From contig JAFVYB010000088.1 in assembly GCA_017500825.1 (NCBI GenBank), forward strand, positions 1 through 63,749: a stretch of DNA of 63,749 nt, in the 5' to 3' direction. Under the pieces are notes generated by a model. The model saw only the letters and a program-made list of their open reading frames with translations. It did not search any database and was not told the origin of the DNA. Each line of letters opens with the position of its first letter. Position 1 is the stretch's first letter. The stretch is from Myxococcaceae bacterium. Its GTDB lineage: Bacteria; Myxococcota; Myxococcia; Myxococcales; UBA5297. The position numbers and the translations under genes were made by a program. This document shows positions 41,250 through 50,316 of the stretch, one piece after another.

Positions 41250-42104
41250 ATGCTCCAACATACATTTCAGATCGTCGGCGGCATTGGTCCGGCCCGCGAA
41301 CGCGAGCTGTGGCGCGACGGCATCGAGAGCTGGCGCGATCTTCCCCAGCGCAAACTCCTCGCGCGCCGCCCCGACTGGTTCTCCGGTGCCCACGAGGCCC
41401 GGCTGTGCGAGGCGATCGACAAGGCCAGGCAACACCTCGACGCGGGCGATCTCGGCGCCATCGTGCCCCTCCTTCCCGCACGCGAGCGCTGGCGGCTCTT
41501 TGGCGCGTTTGGCGACAGGGCGGTCTTCTTCGACATCGAGACCGACGGTTCGCAGGCGCAAAACCCGACCACCGTCAGCCTTTTTCACGCCCAGGGCGTC
41601 GAGCTCTTCATCGCCGGACGCAATCTCGACGCCGTGCCGCGCGCGCTCGCCAAATGGCCACTTTGGGTCACCTTCAACGGCACGCGCTTCGACGAGCCCG
41701 TCCTCCGGCGCCACCTGCCCGACCTCGGTGAGCCCGCGCTCCACCTCGACCTGCGCTTCTGGGGACACGCGCTCGGCCTGCGCGGCGGCCTCAAGCGGCT
41801 GGAAGAAGCGCTCGGATTTGGGCGGCCGGAACACCTCCACGGCGTCAGCGGACTCGACGCCATCCACCTCTGGGCGCGCTTTCGCGAAACGGGCGACCGC
41901 CAGGCTTTGCGCCGCCTGTGCGAATACAACCTCTACGACGCCATCCAGCTGAGGACGCTCTGCGAGACGCTCTACAACCGCGCCATCGACGCGCTGTGCG
42001 CCGAAGTCCCCGAGAGCCGCCTGGGCGCAAGCGTCGAACGCCTGAACGTCTTCTCCCGCGAGGCGATCCTGCCCGAGGTCGCGCGGCTCGTCGGCGATTT
42101 GTGA
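41250..42104 (+). CDS. YprB-like RNase H-fold exonuclease
   Basis: A 284-residue protein. An N-terminal helix-hairpin-helix-like segment (IVGGIGPARERELWRDGI) precedes an RNase H-like exonuclease domain with AVFFDIETDG (Asp95, Glu97), VTFNGTRFDEP (Asp148) and the C-terminal acidic motif CEYNLYDAIQLRTLCETLYN. These correspond to the metal ligands of YprB-type DEDD nucleases, which act on single strands. The ATG at 41250 has GGGAGG upstream. It precedes mutM by 28 bases, suggesting a DNA-maintenance operon. The exact substrate is unknown. Confidence 0.8.
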   Translation: MLQHTFQIVGGIGPARERELWRDGIESWRDLPQRKLLARRPDWFSGAHEARLCEAIDKARQHLDAGDLGAIVPLLPARERWRLFGAFGDRAVFFDIETDGSQAQNPTTVSLFHAQGVELFIAGRNLDAVPRALAKWPLWVTFNGTRFDEPVLRRHLPDLGEPALHLDLRFWGHALGLRGGLKRLEEALGFGRPEHLHGVSGLDAIHLWARFRETGDRQALRRLCEYNLYDAIQLRTLCETLYNRAIDALCAEVPESRLGASVERLNVFSREAILPEVARLVGDL

Positions 42105-42132
42105 ACGGCCCGCCCGGCTGACGAGGAACCCC

Positions 42133-42978
42133 ATGCCCGAATTGCCCGAGGTCGAGACCTTTCGCGCCGTTCTCGAACAGGAGCTCTGCGGTCGCGCCAT
42201 CGAGTCGGTCGAACTGAAGCTGCCGACCATCGTCGGCCACCCCTCGCCCGAAGCCTTCGTCGACGGCCTCGTCCACCGCGCCATTCAGTAGGTCGGGCGG
42301 CGCGGCAAGTTCCTCCTCATCCACCTCGACCGCGACAGCGACCTCGTCTGCCACCTGCGCATGACCGGGCGCCTGCTCGTCACGCCCCACGCGCACCCCG
42401 CCTGGCCGCACACACACGCCGTCTTCCATCTGAGCGATGGCCGTCAGCTGCGGTTCGCCGACCAGAGGCGCTTCGGGCGGCTGTGGCTCAGGCAGACAGA
42501 CGAAATCGACACCTTCACCGGCATCGCGCGCCTCGGCCCCGAACCATTCGATCCCGCGTTCGACGCCGCCCACCTCGAAGCCCTGCTCCGTCGACGACGG
42601 CGGGCGATCAAGTCGTGCCTCCTCGACCAGAGCCTCGTCGCGGGCATCGGCAACATCTACGCCGACGAGATCCTCTTCGCCGCGCGCCTGCATCCGGAGC
42701 AGCCGGCCGCCTCCCTCTCGCGCGCCCAAATCCGGCGACTGGCCGCCCTCATCCCGGCCACCCTCGCCAAGGCCGTCGACGACAACCGCGTCACGCCCGA
42801 GGCCTTTCTCCAAGGTGGCGGCACCGAATACCGCAACACGCCGCTGCTGCGGATCTACGGCCACGAGGGCGATCCCTGCCCGCGCTGCCACTCGGCGCTC
42901 AGGCGTCTCACCGTCGGCGGACGAAGCAGCTGCCACTGCCCGAAATGCCAGCGCCCGCAGAGTGAAAACCGGCGCTGA
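42133..42978 (+). pseudogene. mutM: Formamidopyrimidine-DNA glycosylase, interrupted by in-frame TAG
   Basis: Reading straight through gives a 281-codon Fpg: the N-terminal MPELPEVETFRAVL (catalytic Pro2 and Glu3), a conserved RRGKFLL with the beta-elimination Lys, SLVAGIGNIYADEILF of the helix-two-turn-helix, and a C-terminal zinc finger (CPRCHSAL, then CHCPKCQ). Codon 53 is TAG (42289-42291), just before VGRRGKFLL. The part before the stop has the catalytic residues but no DNA-binding fold; the part after it, from an ATG at 42361 for example, lacks the catalytic N-terminus. Without readthrough the enzyme would be inactive. The frame and codon use are otherwise intact, so the change is recent or is a sequence error. 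Confidence 0.85.
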
Positions 42979-43153
42979 ATCCCCCGCCAAAGCGCTCCCA
43001 AAACACGGTTGCGGCCCCCCATTGATGCTGCTAGGGCGCCGCCGCTTTTCGGCCCGCCCCCCTCTGGAGGAGGCGCCGTCGAGCCGGATTTTCCGGCCCT
43101 TTTCGAGCGTTTTGGGCCCTCTGAACGAAAGCGCTCACAGGAGTGACGACACG

Positions 43154-43846
43154 ATGAACTTTTCTCATGAAGTGGAAGCGATGTGCCGCGTCGCCAAGGG
43201 CGCGAACCATCCATCCGCCGCGATTCCGCAGGAAGGCGTGTGGACCCACGCCAAGGAAATCAAGGACATCTCCGCCTACACGCACGGCGTGGGCTGGTGC
43301 GCGCCGCAGCAGGGCGCCTGCAAGCTCTCGCTCAACGTCAAGCAGGGCATCATCGAGGAGGCGCTCGTCGAGACGATCGGCTGCTCTGGCATGACCCACT
43401 CGGCGGCGATGGCCTCGGAAATCCTCCCCGGCAAGACCATCCTGGAGGCGCTCAACACCGACCTCGTCTGCGACGCCATCAACACGGCCATGCGCGAGCT
43501 CTTTCTCCAGATCGTCTACGGCCGCAGCCAGTCGGCCTTCAGCGAGGGCGGCCTGGTCATCGGCGCGGGCATGGAGGACCTCGGCAAGGGCCAGCGCTCG
43601 ATGGTCGGCACGATGTATGGCACCCGCGCCAAGGGCGTCCGCTACCTGGAGATGACCGAGGGCTACTGCACCCGCATGGCGCTCGACGAGAACGACGAGG
43701 TCATCGGCTACGAGTTCGTCTCGCTCGGCAAGATGACCGACTTCATCAAGGGCGGCATGGAACCCAACGAGGCCTACAAGAAGTCGATCGGGCACTACGG
43801 TCGCTTCAACGACGCCGCCAAATACATCGACCCCCGCAAGGAATGA
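43154..43846 (+). CDS. NifU/IscU-like iron-sulfur cluster scaffold protein
   Basis: A 230-residue protein of the NifU N-terminal (IscU-like) family. Cysteines that could carry the cluster are visible in VGWCAPQQGAC, ETIGCSGMTHSA and EGYCTRMALD. It should assemble and hand over Fe-S clusters. Variants of this length with the ETIGCSGM motif are typically encoded directly beside a GGGtGRT protein in anaerobes, as here, 15 bases upstream of it. The ATG at 43154 has AGGAG in front. No iscS, iscA, hscA or hscB gene lies nearby, so its cysteine desulfurase partner must be elsewhere. Confidence 0.85.
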   Translation: MNFSHEVEAMCRVAKGANHPSAAIPQEGVWTHAKEIKDISAYTHGVGWCAPQQGACKLSLNVKQGIIEEALVETIGCSGMTHSAAMASEILPGKTILEALNTDLVCDAINTAMRELFLQIVYGRSQSAFSEGGLVIGAGMEDLGKGQRSMVGTMYGTRAKGVRYLEMTEGYCTRMALDENDEVIGYEFVSLGKMTDFIKGGMEPNEAYKKSIGHYGRFNDAAKYIDPRKE

Positions 43847-43861
43847 GAGGAGCAGCGCACC

Positions 43862-44863
43862 ATGGCTCAGTTTGAAGGTTACGAGCGCCGAGAGGCCAAG
43901 ATCCTCGCCGCGCTCAAGGAATACGGCATCTCCTCGATCGACGAGTGCAAGGAGATCTGCGCCGCCAAGGGGATCGATCCCTACACAATCGTTCAGGAGA
44001 CCCAGCCCATCTGCTTCGAGAACGCGAAGTGGGCCTACACGGTCGGCGCCGCCATCGCGATCAAGAAGGGCGACACCAAGGCAGCGGACGCCGCCGCCGC
44101 CATCGGCGTGGGCCTGCAATCGTTCTGCATCCCCGGCTCCGTGGCGGAAAATCGCCAGGTGGGCCTCGGGCACGGCAACCTCGGCAAGATGCTCCTCTCG
44201 GAAGAGACGGAGTGCTTCTGCTTCCTCGCCGGTCACGAGTCGTTCGCCGCCGCCGAGGGCGCCATCAAGATCGCGCTCAACGCCAACAAGGTCCGCGTCA
44301 AACCGCTGCGCGTCATCCTCAACGGCCTGGGTAAGGACGCCGCCTACATCATCTCGCGCATCAACGGCTTCACCTATGTCCAGACCGAGTTCGACCCGGC
44401 GACCGAGACGGTGAAAGTCGTCAGCGAGAAGGCCTTCTCCAAGGGACCGCGCGCCGCTGTCCGCTGCTACGGCGCCGACAACGTCCCCGAGGGCGTGGCG
44501 ATCATGAAGCTGGAGCACGTCGGCGTCTCGATCACCGGCAACTCCACCAACCCCACGCGCTTCCAGCACCCGGTGGCCGGCACCTACAAGAAGTGGTGCA
44601 ACGAGAATGGCCGCGGCTACTTCTCCGTCGCCTCGGGTGGCGGCACGGGCCGCACGCTGCATCCGGACAACATGGCCGCCGGCCCCGCCTCCTACGGCAT
44701 GACCGACACCATGGGCCGCATGCACTCCGACGCGCAGTTCGCCGGTTCCAGCTCGGTGCCAGCGCACGTCGAGATGATGGGCCTCATCGGCATGGGCAAC
44801 AACCCGATGGTCGGCGCCACGGTCGCGGTCGCGGTCGCCATCCAGGAAGCCTGCGCCAAATAG
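43862..44863 (+). CDS. GGGtGRT-family protein
   Basis: A 333-residue protein carrying the family signature [13 protein letters not shown] about 60 residues from the end, plus the conserved N-terminal [20 protein letters not shown] and [20 protein letters not shown]. The biochemical role is not known; the family travels with an IscU-like scaffold, so a part in Fe-S cluster handling or a linked redox process is inferred. Conserved cysteines are present ([22 protein letters not shown]). The ATG at 43862 has GAGAGGAGC upstream. The gene is almost certainly in one operon with the scaffold gene. Confidence 0.88.
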   Translation: MAQFEGYERREAKILAALKEYGISSIDECKEICAAKGIDPYTIVQETQPICFENAKWAYTVGAAIAIKKGDTKAADAAAAIGVGLQSFCIPGSVAENRQVGLGHGNLGKMLLSEETECFCFLAGHESFAAAEGAIKIALNANKVRVKPLRVILNGLGKDAAYIISRINGFTYVQTEFDPATETVKVVSEKAFSKGPRAAVRCYGADNVPEGVAIMKLEHVGVSITGNSTNPTRFQHPVAGTYKKWCNENGRGYFSVASGGGTGRTLHPDNMAAGPASYGMTDTMGRMHSDAQFAGSSSVPAHVEMMGLIGMGNNPMVGATVAVAVAIQEACAK

Positions 44864-45084
44864 CCTCCGCGCCTCCCGCGTCCGGGCCATGTCCAGCGCG
44901 AGAGGCGGCGTTTAAACGAGAGCGATTCCAGTCCCCGCCGCGCCCCGAAAAGGGTGTGGGCGGGGATTTCGCTTCATGGGGCCCAAAGCGCGCGTCCCAG
45001 CCTTGGTCCTTCGCCCCGCCGACAGCGCGCCGCGTCCCGTCTCCCCTTCCCCGCCAACGCCACCCAACGCCAAGGAGCCGACCG

Positions 45085-47010
45085 ATGGCCTCACGCAACT
45101 ACACCGCCAGCGACATCACCGTCCTCGAAGGGCTCGATCCGGTTCGCAAGAGGCCGGCCATGTATATCGGCGGCACAGGTGCGACCGGCTACCACCACCT
45201 GCTCTGGGAGATCCTCGACAACTCGGTCGACGAGGCGATCAACGGCTTTGCCACGCGCATCGAGGTCACGCTGCACAAGGGCGCGCGCGCCATCACGGTC
45301 GAGGACGACGGCCGCGGCATCCCGGTCGACGAGATGCCCAAGCTCAAAAAGCCGGCGCTGGAGGTCATCCTCACCACGCTGCACGCCGGCGGAAAATTCG
45401 AGCGCGGCAACTACGCGCATTCGGGAGGCCTGCACGGCGTCGGCTCATCGGTCGTCAACGCCCTCTCGCGGCGCCTCGTCGCCCAGGTCAAGCGCGACGG
45501 CCATCGCTACGAGCAGAGCTACGCGGCGGGCAAACCGACGAGCGCGCTCATCGATCTCGGCCCCTGTCGCGGCCATGGCACCAAGATCTCCTTCGAGCCC
45601 GATCCCGAGATCTTCGGCGAAAAGCTGGCCTTCAACGTCGCCGAGGTGCGCGACCGCCTCGAATCGAAGAGCTACCTGCACCGCGGCCTCACGCTCGTCT
45701 TCCGCGACGAGACGCAGTCGCCCGCCGTCGAGGAGAAGTTCGTCCACGAGGGCGGTATCAGCGAATACCTCGACAAATTCATCGCCGGGCGCGGCCGCCC
45801 CATCGTTCCCGCCACCGCCAGCCCGCTCTACATCGCCAGGCAAAACGACATCGGCGTCGAGGTGGCGCTGGCCTGGACCGAGGCCACGGACGAGACGATC
45901 CGCTCCTATGTCAACGGCATCCCCACGGGCGACGGCGGCACCCACGAGACAGGTCTGCGGACAGCGGTGCTCAAGGCGGTGCGCAACTTCATCGAGACGC
46001 ACAACCTCTCGCCCAAGGGCGTGACCCTGACCCCCGAGGACATCCGCGAGGGGTTGACCAGCGTCCTGTCGATCTACGTGGCCGAGCCGCAGTTTCAGGG
46101 ACAGACCAAGGCCCGCCTCAACAACCCCGAGGTCGCCGCCCAGGTCGACGCGGCCGTGCGCCCCGCGCTGGAAAAATGGCTCAACGACAACAAGTCGACC
46201 GCCGAATCGATCCTGGCGCGCATCGTCCTCGCGGCGCGGGCCAGAGAGGCCTCAAGGGCGGCGGCGCAACAGGTCACGCGCAAGAGCGCCGTCTCGCGGC
46301 AGCTCAACCTGCCGGGCAAGCTCGCCGACTGCTCCTCCAACCAGGCCGAAGAATGCGAACTCTTCCTCGTCGAGGGCGACTCGGCCGGCGGCACCGCCAA
46401 ACAGGGACGCGACCGGGCCACACAGGCCATCCTCCCCCTGCGCGGCAAAGTCCTGAACGCCGAACAGGCCTCGGGCAACCGCGTCGCCGGCAACCGCGAA
46501 TACCAGGACATCGCCCAGGCGCTCGGCTGCGGCATCGGCCGCGACTGCGACCTCTCGCGACTTCGCTATGGCCGCGTCTTTTTGCTCACCGACGCCGACT
46601 CGGACGGCCACCACATCGCCACGCTCCTGCTCACCTTTTTCTATCGACACATGAAGCCGCTCATCGACGCCGGGCGCGTCTTCATCTGCCAGCCGCCGCT
46701 CTACCGAATCGACATCGGCAAGGAGACCTACTGGGCCCTCGACGACGCCCACCGCGACCGCATCCTCAAGAGCAAGGCCACGGGGCGGCAAAAGCCAAAC
46801 ATCCAGCGATTCAAGGGGCTCGGCGAGATGCACGCCGAAGAGCTCAAGGCGACCACGCTCGATCCCAAAAAACGCGTCGCGCTCAAAGTCTGCATCGACA
46901 ACGAGCTGGAAACCGACCGCGTCATCAACGACCTGATGGGCCGCGATCCCAGCGCCCGCTTCCGCTTCATCATGGAGCGCGCTGGGGAGGCCGGCGATCT
47001 CGATCTGTGA
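45085..47010 (+). CDS. parE: DNA topoisomerase IV subunit B
   Basis: A 641-residue type IIA topoisomerase ATPase subunit. It has the GHKL part ([32 protein letters not shown]) and the TOPRIM part ([29 protein letters not shown]). The short C-terminus ends with [20 protein letters not shown]. It lacks the roughly 170-residue insert present in the GyrB of this window, and the length and DADSDGHHI motif match ParE. The ATG at 45085 has AAGGAG 8 bases upstream. It unlinks replicated chromosomes together with ParC, whose gene is not in the window. It is about 220 bases after the GGGtGRT gene. Confidence 0.92.
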   Translation: MASRNYTASDITVLEGLDPVRKRPAMYIGGTGATGYHHLLWEILDNSVDEAINGFATRIEVTLHKGARAITVEDDGRGIPVDEMPKLKKPALEVILTTLHAGGKFERGNYAHSGGLHGVGSSVVNALSRRLVAQVKRDGHRYEQSYAAGKPTSALIDLGPCRGHGTKISFEPDPEIFGEKLAFNVAEVRDRLESKSYLHRGLTLVFRDETQSPAVEEKFVHEGGISEYLDKFIAGRGRPIVPATASPLYIARQNDIGVEVALAWTEATDETIRSYVNGIPTGDGGTHETGLRTAVLKAVRNFIETHNLSPKGVTLTPEDIREGLTSVLSIYVAEPQFQGQTKARLNNPEVAAQVDAAVRPALEKWLNDNKSTAESILARIVLAARAREASRAAAQQVTRKSAVSRQLNLPGKLADCSSNQAEECELFLVEGDSAGGTAKQGRDRATQAILPLRGKVLNAEQASGNRVAGNREYQDIAQALGCGIGRDCDLSRLRYGRVFLLTDADSDGHHIATLLLTFFYRHMKPLIDAGRVFICQPPLYRIDIGKETYWALDDAHRDRILKSKATGRQKPNIQRFKGLGEMHAEELKATTLDPKKRVALKVCIDNELETDRVINDLMGRDPSARFRFIMERAGEAGDLDL

Positions 47011-47413
47011 GCCGTGTGGATTTCAGCTGCATAAAACACGCATATTTAATTTTATCATTCTCAAAATAATGCATATTTTTGCATTTTTGGGGCGTATTTC
47101 CCGCGTGTTTTTATTTTTGAAAGTTTTTCTTTTTTTCTCAGAGAGCGGCTTCCCAGCCCTATTCGTTCCGCGCATAGTGCGCGCCGCTTTCTGGGCCCCG
47201 GAGTGACTTCGCGCTCGACGCGTCAACCGAGTTCCCGGGAATGAGCGTGGCGGTCGGCGGGGGTGGTCGGGAGGTTTTCTTCCTCTCGTGCGCCGACACT
47301 TGGATTGCCGCGTTTTGTCCGCTCTTTCCGCCTCTGGCGCCGCGCTTTGTCCAAAGCCGCCCAGGCCCTTTTGCCGCTCCATTTCAGGGAGCGCCGCACT
47401 TCACAGGACAGCC
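47011..47413. other. Intergenic stretch between parE and recQ
   Basis: No gene was seen. The first 120 bases are AT-rich and contain an AT-rich element (tgcataaaacacgcat, 47029-47044) and a weak hairpin (aatgca, tgcatt near 47068-47086) followed by T, perhaps a terminator for parE. The second half is GC-rich and lacks clear signals. Confidence 0.5.
47029..47055 (+). other. AT-rich element 19 bases after the parE stop
   Basis: Begins tgcataaaacacgcatattt and continues aatttta. It shares gcataaaa, cacgc and the ttaatttt core with the elements at 14881, 62171 and 62325. Confidence 0.3.
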
Positions 47414-50230
47414 ATGACCATCGACGACTTCACGAGAGAGAAGGGCGCCACAGACGCCGGGCACAGCGAGGCCAAGCCAACTGAAGATCGCCTCACGCCG
47501 CCTCCGGGCGCGCCGCTCTCCACACCGCTTTCGACGCCCAAACCACTGATGACGCCGACCGCGCCGCTGTCGGTGCCCAAGACACTGTCGGTGCCAAAGA
47601 CGCTGTCGACGCCCAAGGACCTCTCGACGCCGCCTCCGAGCGCGCCGCGCTCCACACCGCTTTCGACGCCCATGCCCATGCCCATGCCAACCATTGAAGA
47701 CGCGCATGGCGGCGACACCGCGCCCAGGCTGGGAGACGACGCCGCGGGCGATTCGACGGGCGGACAGACGGGCGCCACCGGACAATTCCCCGGCAAAAAG
47801 CGGCGGCGACGGCGACGGCGCAATGTCGGACCGCGTGACGAGGTGCTGGCCGAGCTGCGCCGATTCTTCCGCATCCAAAACTTCCGCCCCAAGCAGCGCG
47901 ATGTCATCGACGCCGTCATCGACGGGCGGGACACGGTGGCGATCATGCCCACGGGATCGGGCAAGTCGCTCACCTACCAGATGGCCGCGCGCATCATGCC
48001 GGGGCTGACGATCGTCATCTCGCCGCTCATCGCCCTCTTGCGCGACCAGCACGAAAAGCTCGTCAAATACGGTCTCGACGGGGTGCGCTTCGACTCCTCG
48101 CTGACGCCCAAGCAGCGCGAGAAGACGCTCGCCGAGCTCGAAGCCGGCGAACACAAGATCCTCCTCATCACGCCCGAGAGCGTCGTCTCCGAGGAGTTCC
48201 GCGCGCGCATCAGCGAACGCGATGTCTCGCTGCTCGTCATCGACGAGGCGCACTGCGTCTCCCAGTGGGGGCATGACTTCCGCCCGAGCTACCTGGCGCT
48301 CAAGTCGGTGGCCGACGACCTCGGCGCGCCGCCCATCCTGGCGCTGACGGCCACGGCCACGCCCAAGGTGCAGGAGGATATCATCAACCAGCTGGGGATG
48401 GAGGACCCGGTCCGCATCGTGGCGCCGCCCGACCGCCCCAACCTCTCCTTCAGCGTCGAGCTGCACGACAGCGAGATGACGAAGCTGCGCTCCATCCTCC
48501 ATCACGTGCGCGTGCTGCCCCGCCCCGGCATCATCTACTGCGCCACCACGCGCGACGTGGAGATGGTCTGGGCCATGCTCAAGAAGGCGCGCATCCAGGC
48601 CGAATACTACCACGGCAAGCTGCTCAAGTCGGAACGCGACGCGGCGCACAGCGCGTTCATGTCGGGCCGCAACCCCATGGTGATGGTGGCGACGAACGCC
48701 TTCGGGCTCGGCGTGGACAAGCCCAACATCCGCTACGTCCTCCACTACCAGGTGCCCGGCTCGCTCGAAGCCTACGTGCAGGAGGCCGGACGCGCCGGAC
48801 GCGATGGCAAGCCCTCGCGCTGCATCCTGCTCTACGACGAGAAGGACCTGGAGATTCAGGAATACTTCCTTGAGCAGCAATACCCGACGCGCAGTCAGGT
48901 GCGGCACGTCGCCGAAGCGCTCGCCGCCTGGTCGGAGCGCGGTGAGCCCGTGACGCTCAAGGACCTCGCGCTTTCGGCCCATGTCCCCCAGACGCGCACC
49001 AGCGTCGTCCTGCGCCTGCTTCAGGATCTGAGCTTCGCTTCCGAGGTCGAGATGGGCAAAGCCGTCACGCTGGCGAGGCCGCCTCAGATGGACGAGGTGG
49101 AGCGCGCGGCGGCCATTTACGACGTGCAGCGCGTCCATGACCGGCGGCGGCTGGGCGATCTGACCGCCTACGCGACGACGACCGAGTGCCGCAGCAGCTT
49201 CATCCAGCGCTACTTCGGGGCAGAGGAGGCGCCCGCCTGCGGGCACTGCGACAACGACATGTCTCCCGAGGAGCGCGAGAAGCTCGATCGCGAGACGCGC
49301 GCCGTGATGGAGACGCCCGTCACGCTCAAAAAGAAGCGCCGCAAGGACAAGCGCGCCGAGAAACAAAAAGCGCGCAAGCTCGCCCAGAAAGCGCAGGCCG
49401 CGCAGGCCACCCCGACCGCCGTTCCTGGCGAGGGCGACGCGAAAAAGAAAAAGCGCAGGCGGCGCAAAAAGAAGGGCGCGGTGGCAATGCCGACCACTTC
49501 GGCGTTCGCGCAGAGAGACGAGCAGGCTGTCGCGCACGCTGGATTGGAGCGCGCCGTGAAGCCCAGGCCGAGCGCCCCGAGCGCTGTCCCGGCAGATCCA
49601 AACACGCCGACGCCCACGCCAGGCGCCGCGCCGAGGACGGACGACAAGCTCCCGCGCGCGCCGCGCTATGCCGCGCCCATCGACAGTGGCGACCCCCTGT
49701 CCCGCCATCGCAAAAACCGACGCCAGAAGAGCGCTCTGATGCGGACCACTGACGCGCTGACCGCCAGCGCCGCGCCCCCTGTCGCGCCCGTCGCCCAAGG
49801 CTCAACGATCTCCGCTGCCGCCAGCCCCCGCAGGGACAGCGATCTCAAACAGGTCAGCCTCCCGTTCAGCCAGCCCACCGCGGAAAGCCGCCCGAACATC
49901 GGCGAGACAGCGCGCGCGGAAACCTCCTCGACGGCAGCGCCCGCCAAGGCCAGCGCGGCCAAAAAGCGCAAGACGGCGGCACCCAAAGAATCGCTGCCAG
50001 AGCCCTTTGCCCGCGCGGCGGAGAATCTGCGCGCCATCCTCGCCGCCGGTGGCATCTCCGCGCTCGTCGAAGCCCGCGCCTCTGCCAAGCGCGCCCCGCG
50101 AAAGTCGACCGCCAGTGCCAGCAAGTCCGCCGCGCCCGTCGAGTCTGGCGAAACGGGCCGCGAGGCGGTCGCCCCTGTCGTGCGCAGGCGTCGCCGCGCC
50201 TCTGACAAACCCGCGCCGGAGGATTCGTGA
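47414..50230 (+). CDS. recQ: RecQ-family ATP-dependent DNA helicase with long disordered ends
   Basis: A 938-residue protein. A low-complexity N-terminus (residues 25-95, repeated STPK/TPL units) and a polyarginine stretch (about 130-136) precede the helicase core: Walker A PTGSGKS (about 180-185), VIDEAHCVSQWGHDFRPSY (DEAH 277-280) and the C-terminal helicase lobe with QEAGRAGRDGKPS. A RecQ zinc region follows (TECRSSFIQRYFG, then CGHCDND); the fourth ligand expected as Cys is Asp. There is no HRDC domain. Instead a basic, Ala/Pro-rich tail of about 300 residues is present. The ATG at 47414 has CACAGGACAG upstream. It unwinds recombination intermediates. Confidence 0.9.
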   Translation: MTIDDFTREKGATDAGHSEAKPTEDRLTPPPGAPLSTPLSTPKPLMTPTAPLSVPKTLSVPKTLSTPKDLSTPPPSAPRSTPLSTPMPMPMPTIEDAHGGDTAPRLGDDAAGDSTGGQTGATGQFPGKKRRRRRRRNVGPRDEVLAELRRFFRIQNFRPKQRDVIDAVIDGRDTVAIMPTGSGKSLTYQMAARIMPGLTIVISPLIALLRDQHEKLVKYGLDGVRFDSSLTPKQREKTLAELEAGEHKILLITPESVVSEEFRARISERDVSLLVIDEAHCVSQWGHDFRPSYLALKSVADDLGAPPILALTATATPKVQEDIINQLGMEDPVRIVAPPDRPNLSFSVELHDSEMTKLRSILHHVRVLPRPGIIYCATTRDVEMVWAMLKKARIQAEYYHGKLLKSERDAAHSAFMSGRNPMVMVATNAFGLGVDKPNIRYVLHYQVPGSLEAYVQEAGRAGRDGKPSRCILLYDEKDLEIQEYFLEQQYPTRSQVRHVAEALAAWSERGEPVTLKDLALSAHVPQTRTSVVLRLLQDLSFASEVEMGKAVTLARPPQMDEVERAAAIYDVQRVHDRRRLGDLTAYATTTECRSSFIQRYFGAEEAPACGHCDNDMSPEEREKLDRETRAVMETPVTLKKKRRKDKRAEKQKARKLAQKAQAAQATPTAVPGEGDAKKKKRRRRKKKGAVAMPTTSAFAQRDEQAVAHAGLERAVKPRPSAPSAVPADPNTPTPTPGAAPRTDDKLPRAPRYAAPIDSGDPLSRHRKNRRQKSALMRTTDALTASAAPPVAPVAQGSTISAAASPRRDSDLKQVSLPFSQPTAESRPNIGETARAETSSTAAPAKASAAKKRKTAAPKESLPEPFARAAENLRAILAAGGISALVEARASAKRAPRKSTASASKSAAPVESGETGREAVAPVVRRRRRASDKPAPEDS
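47495..47672 (+). repeat. Two 46-base direct repeats inside recQ
   Basis: Copies at 47495-47540 and 47627-47672 differ at two bases. Both begin acgccgcctccg and end ttcgacgccca. They encode the TPPPSAPRSTPLSTPM-type segments of the disordered N-terminus, and shorter tcggtgcc/aagac repeats lie between them. Confidence 0.7.
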
Positions 50231-50316
50231 TCGCGCCTTCACGCCCTGCCCGCGCCGGAATGCGGCCCTGACGCCGCGCTGTTTTTTTCAACCGACACCC
50301 CGAAGGACAACGCGCC

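Noticed and set aside
42361..42978. Independent short glycosylase gene starting after the mutM stop
   Set aside because: It lacks Pro2/Glu3 and the beta-elimination Lys and has no own ribosome binding site; it is the rest of the interrupted mutM.
47068..47086. Terminator of parE (aatgca/tgcatt hairpin)
   Set aside because: Only 6 AT-rich base pairs and a short T run; too weak to annotate as a terminator.
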